Assembly: GCA_910589415.1 (NCBI GenBank)
Contig: OU342631.1
Location: 3,968,001-4,032,000, forward strand
Length of the DNA stretch: 64,000 bases
Origin: Malachius bipustulatus
Lineage: Eukaryota; Arthropoda; Insecta; Coleoptera; Melyridae
Direction of reading: 5' to 3'
Shown: positions 59,350 through 64,000 of the stretch, piece by piece
Numbering within the stretch: the stretch's first letter is position 1
How the letters are laid out: each line of letters opens with the position of its first letter
Made by a program: the position numbers and the translations under genes
The notes under the pieces: model-generated
Seen by the model: only the letters and a program-made list of their open reading frames with translations
What the model was told of the DNA's origin: nothing
Databases searched by the model: none

Positions 59350-62300
59350 TTTTAGATCGTTTCGATTCCTAGCTCGGTCCGCCGAATTGTCTTTATTTTT
59401 TTTATACGATCAACTGGGGTGATGATGGCCAGTGGGAGTGGTGAACAGGGCCTTGAGACCTAGTCGCTTGGGGTGCATAACCCATTGCCTTTATAACTTT
59501 GGCCTTTTACCTTTACCGACAGAATATGCTCAATAGTCTGGACTCATCTAATTATTCTGGAAGCATTGTAATTATTACAACATGATCAAATTCAGAGAAT
59601 TTCTGAACTGGAAGTAGGGAGTTTTGTCACCATTTTTAAGTTCGGCATTAAGTGAGCAACTAATGCGAACTAAAAATGTATAATCATTAATACTATACAC
59701 CCAGCATAAAACATATGGAAATAATTATCTCACTGAAACTGCATCTTATAGAATTTCTAAAAATAATGTTTTTATCAAGTATTAAAATGTGTAATTAAAA
59801 ATAATGGTCAATGGAACAAATACAATAAATTTATTACTAAATGTATTAAGACTTCCGCATTTCTATAGGTCAAGATACAAAATTAGCCAGATTTCAAAAC
59901 GTTCAGACGCTTGCACGTCATCAAAAAATGTGACATAAGGAAAGGGAAAAGGCAGTCTGATAAAAGTTGGTGTACCTAGTAGATAAGACTTTTATGAATG
60001 GGTGTTAATCGTGAATAGTTTACAGCTGCTAGGCGCCTAGGCTGTCTTTTTTTATACGAACTGCGAAATAAACATCATGGTCGACAGTAAATTAACAATA
60101 CCAACACAGGATACGTCGTTGGGATCCGGTATAAAGAATGAATGTATTATGTATATTCGATTACCATTTCCCGTTATTGATTAAAATCAAGAAAAATACA
60201 AGCACACGTTATTGAAGCTTAAATAGCAAACAACAGAGGAGGTGCCTAAACTCACTAAATTAATAAATATTTATTTGGCCTCCAAAGGCGTCGTCTATAC
60301 ACACAGACGATGTCTCGTCAATATTGATGGGACAAATCTTATTTAATAATTTGTAATTAAATCTATGCCATTTGACCCCCGTAATAACACGACGGAATGC
60401 CAGTCAATAGACATGCTAATTTCAAGACAAATTATTTTATTTGTCATTCTACGGTTGATCAATTTTTAACGAACTATTATTTATTCATTGAGATCAAACC
60501 AAATAAATTACAAATTCATACGTCTATCATACTAATTATTGTAAGTACCAATTCATTATCTCATGTGAACTACGGTGTTTACATCTTATAGGATTTGATA
60601 ATTGCGTGTATTTATCAATCAGTAGTAGTATAGTGGTGGGTAACTTTTCCTAGAATGGAAAAGTTCGATCTAAATCTAATATAATTAAAAAAAGTGCAAT
60701 GAAAGAGATAACAATAATTATTATTTCGAAAGGTAATTTCCAATAATGCAACTTTGTTGTGCAATATAAAGATAACACACAAACTGATAATTTTTGCCCT
60801 TATGCGCTTTTCCAGATAAACTTTTCTAATTGTTTATTTTACCTATTTATCTAGTTACCTATATTTTATACGATTTCAAGTTCAGTGGATGATTGATTAC
60901 TTTACTTTATTCGGTGAATTTTAATAACGATTATGTTTCCCCATCCCTTATTACAATAATTATTACGACGATACTGATTATTGAGGGGACAGATTATATC
61001 CAAAGAAGGTATTGATCGCAATTAAAAATGAGAACTACTATAAGCAAATAGGAGTTTACCATTTTACTCGAGACCTTGCCACAAAGCTCACTATAATAAT
61101 AGTTCCACAAAATTGAGCGTTGCTTTAAAACTAGCTTTGTCTTATAAAAATCGCAAAGTGACATTTCTTTTCTCTCGTAGGTAGGTACATCATATGACAA
61201 CACAACAAGAACACATTATGGAATAACCTGGATTTTTAAGAAAAAAAGGAGGTGCTAATTTCGTTAACAGAGTGTAAAAACCAAACCCTTTGATTTCTTT
61301 CAAGAGCAGCATATCTCGAGCAAATTGCAGCACACCGTTTTTTAACTGAATTCAAAATGGCGGTGCTTCCTAAATTTAATTAAGTCTGTACACTGAGAGT
61401 TGTCTGTTGTGATAACTAAGGATACATCATCTCGTTATGTTTCTTACTCCTTCTATTGCATTGCATAGTCAATCGAGTTAAAATGGGACGTATTGTCAGA
61501 AATACGTTTGAATCGTCAGCAATTCTAAAAAGATGAGCGAGAGTGAGACGGAAGTACCGACTCGCGTCTTGATACGCGAGTCGGTATTGATGCGATATTA
61601 CGATAAGATAGTCGTCGCTACTGTCAGTAGTGTCAGTGTCAGCGTTAAATATACTAATAAGGTTTCTGTTGTGATTTGAAACGTTTTTAATACGAAATTA
61701 GCAGAATTACCTGTAATATTGTACGGTGTGATAAACTATGAGTAACTTATTAATTGCGCGAATGCCTAAAAATCTATTTCCTTGTTTTGCTTGGGAAACG
61801 ATTGAACTCCCTAGTACGTGGTCTTGTGGTTAAATTGCTGGAATATTTTACTTGCATAATAAGAAAACGGAGGTGTTATTCTTTCTTTTAAACGGCAACC
61901 AGCAGGTAGGTGACATGATATTTCTATCATGATGATGATAACAATAATTATTATCATTCTTATTTACTTGCACTATATATATTTGTTATCAAAAAGTTGC
62001 AAGGCTCTACTTCGTCAATAACTGGTCGAAATAATATATTTGTAGGATATTCATTATTCCTCAACACACGCCACTGACACGAACTGCGATACCACATCTG
62101 GTTCGACTTAGAAATAAGTGTACGATTCAAATCGAATTAAACGAAATTGTTTAGTCAGAATCAGTGTGGCATGACAACGGACAACACTCAGTGGACAGAT
62201 AGTAGTTTCCCTTCCGGCTGTAGCCCGTTCATGTTGGCTTGTGAATTAAACATTTAGACTAGCTGGAAAAATCATGATTTTCTCAGCTTGCCACGTCATC

Positions 62301-63086
62301 GGTATAGGTAGAGATTATTTATAAAAAAATTCTAGTTTATAAAAAACACTGAGCAGTATAATAAAGCATTGTGGTTTCACTACATAGGTACACATCGCGA
62401 TATAATGTACATGAATTCACCAATACAAGTTTTATCACTCATAACTTGAAATAAAAACAAAAAACATATTTTTATTCATATATGACCCAATGTCCCAATG
62501 ATAATTTAAATAAAAAGGTGCAAGTTTTTTCCGTTGAATGAGCTGACCTTTGCTGACCTTTACGAAGTTTCTCGGAATATTACAATTCTTGGCTTACAAA
62601 TCCATAATTACCATTTCATCACAATAAAATTTTCTTCCTCCGGAAAATTATGCCTCATCGGTATGACGCAAGGGAAAACAAATTATGATTATTATTATTG
62701 TCTTGTCGTCAATCAAAGGCAGTGGTCTAATTTTAATTTTCAAATGTTTTTCCTTCGTGAAATCATCTGGCGCCTGCGATATTTGATAATTATTCTAAAA
62801 TAAAACGCAAATTCCATATCACGCGGTATTTACGCATTTGTGTTACCCCATGACAATGGAGATCTATCGTCTCATGATAACAATTTATCTTTAGGCCCAC
62901 GATTGCCTTCGTTTTGTTTATAATTATTGAGATTGTTTAAAGTAAATAACAAAAACAGTGTGCTATTATTATTGTAATATTTTCACTAATCTTTGGAATA
63001 CTAGATTCCATATTACATAACGTAAGATACATATTACAATTATTATTGGAAATAAAATTTTATGGATTCAGTAAAAATACATAATA
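59350..63086. other. Non-genic stretch
   Basis: No gene is supported. A C tract lies just to its left (59238-59252). 61300-61700 is less AT-rich and holds a perfect hairpin (61555-61586); it could be a promoter region, but no start or coding exon follows. Confidence 0.4.
61555..61586. repeat. Perfect 13-bp GC-rich hairpin
   Basis: TACCGACTCGCGT and ACGCGAGTCGGTA are exact complements around the 6-base loop CTTGAT. A strong stem in otherwise AT-rich DNA. Function unknown. Confidence 0.7.
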
Positions 63087-63815
63087 TACAAGGTGATTCA
63101 AAATTCAGTGCAAAGATTTTAAGGGCGTATTTACCAACCAAAAATAAGAAAAATTTTTCATATAATCGTATGTCTAGATATAGGGTGTAAAATTTTGAAA
63201 AAAAAATCGATTTTTTATTAATTACTCAAAAATCTTTTTTTGGTGGGCTTATTTTTGTCGTTATAAGTAACTTCCTTTGATGGGAATAACATAAATTTAT
63301 TAATTCCAGTGGCGTCTCAGGGGGCTACCTACTTGAAACTTATAGGTAAAATTATGGTACGCCACTTCTCTTTTAGACAATTTATATTTTTTTCTTAGAT
63401 TAAGCGGTCAATAATGTAACTTTCTTGCCTCCTGAGTTTTACTCGTATCTAGCTTTGTTTCCAAGAAAAAAAATCAAAATCTGTGTCAGACCCTATTAAA
63501 ACAAGTAATAAATTCACATCGATTATTGAGATTCATTTAATTTAATTCAGGTAGCCCCCTGAGACGACACTGGAATTAATAAATTCATGTTAAAAGGCCC
63601 TTATGACAACAAATAAGCCTATAAAATTTTATTTAAATCGGCTGAGAGGTTTTTGAGAAATTGATAAAAATCGATTTTTTTTTCAAAATTTTACCCCCTC
63701 TTGTATCTAGAAAACACAGCAAGTTAGGACATACGATTATATGAAAAAAACTTCTTATTTTTGGCTGGTAAATACGCCCTTAAAATCTTTGCACTGAATT
63801 TTGAATCAACCTGTA
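63087..63815. mobile_element. TACAAGGTG-type foldback element
   Basis: Ends TACAAGGTGATTCAAAATTC and GAATTTTGAATCAACCTGTA, TA-bounded. The arms stay complementary almost to the centre (CAGTGGCGTCTCAGGGGGCT and the partner AGCCCCCTGAGACGACACTG). It is 729 bp and non-coding. Confidence 0.85.
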
Positions 63816-64000
63816 TATAGGTACCTGCACAAAAAAAGTTTTGTGATACATGCAAAGTCAAAGTCTTCCGGAAAACCGACAGTTTTACAATAAGACTTCT
63901 TATTTATATTTCAATTTTAATTAACTATATATTGATCAAGTTTTGTCTATTTTTACATAAGAGAAAGATGCATGAACTAGAGACTAAACAAAAAAGTATA

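Noticed and set aside
1..64000. CRISPR array, operons, ribosome binding sites, or prophage
   Set aside because: The repeats are dispersed and inverted rather than regularly spaced direct repeats, and the genes have introns. The window is eukaryotic.

Overview
This is an AT-rich nuclear segment from an insect. GT-AG introns, an insect-type Venus kinase receptor, a COP9 signalosome gene and a dense mix of animal transposons support that. Beetle or hemipteran seems likely from the transposon flavour, but I cannot settle the order from the sequence. No bacterial or viral gene organisation is present.

Only two host genes can be supported. (1) At the left edge, the last coding exon of COP9 signalosome subunit 8 (CSN8) lies on the + strand (471-721). 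(2) On the - strand, 14952 down to 4121, nine exons join in frame to give a complete 1,344-residue Venus kinase receptor (VKR): signal peptide, a ~370-residue N-terminal region, an ANF-receptor/Venus flytrap ligand domain, one membrane helix and an insulin-receptor-like tyrosine kinase. The two genes converge tail to tail. A possible non-coding first exon of VKR lies near 25.6-25.7 kb.

Everything to the right of about 15 kb is a transposon graveyard with one apparently young element. That element (33428-36374) is Tc1/mariner-like, with an intact 350-residue transposase flanked by two 624-bp inverted arms that look identical wherever I compared them. Many shorter foldback elements in the window end in the same TACAGGGTG-type termini.

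Other elements are a mariner relic split by a 1.43-kb hAT element with an 8-bp target duplication; a 3.9-kb pogo-like element carrying a Penelope-like GIY-YIG fragment and a non-LTR retrotransposon fragment; a Tc1 relic; another mariner-type relic inside VKR intron 1; and four non-LTR reverse-transcriptase relics.

Four minus-strand sites (8.65, 13.29, 37.59 and 46.53 kb) fold by eye as hammerhead-ribozyme cores with the very short stem III typical of Penelope-like elements. The one at 46.53 kb sits just downstream of the GIY-YIG coding fragment. Large stretches (15.6-18.9, 38.3-40.3, 42.7-46.2, 50.2-53.1, 56-58.7 and 59.4-63.1 kb) contain no gene I can support. Repeat boundaries are estimates by eye unless a target-site duplication is stated.
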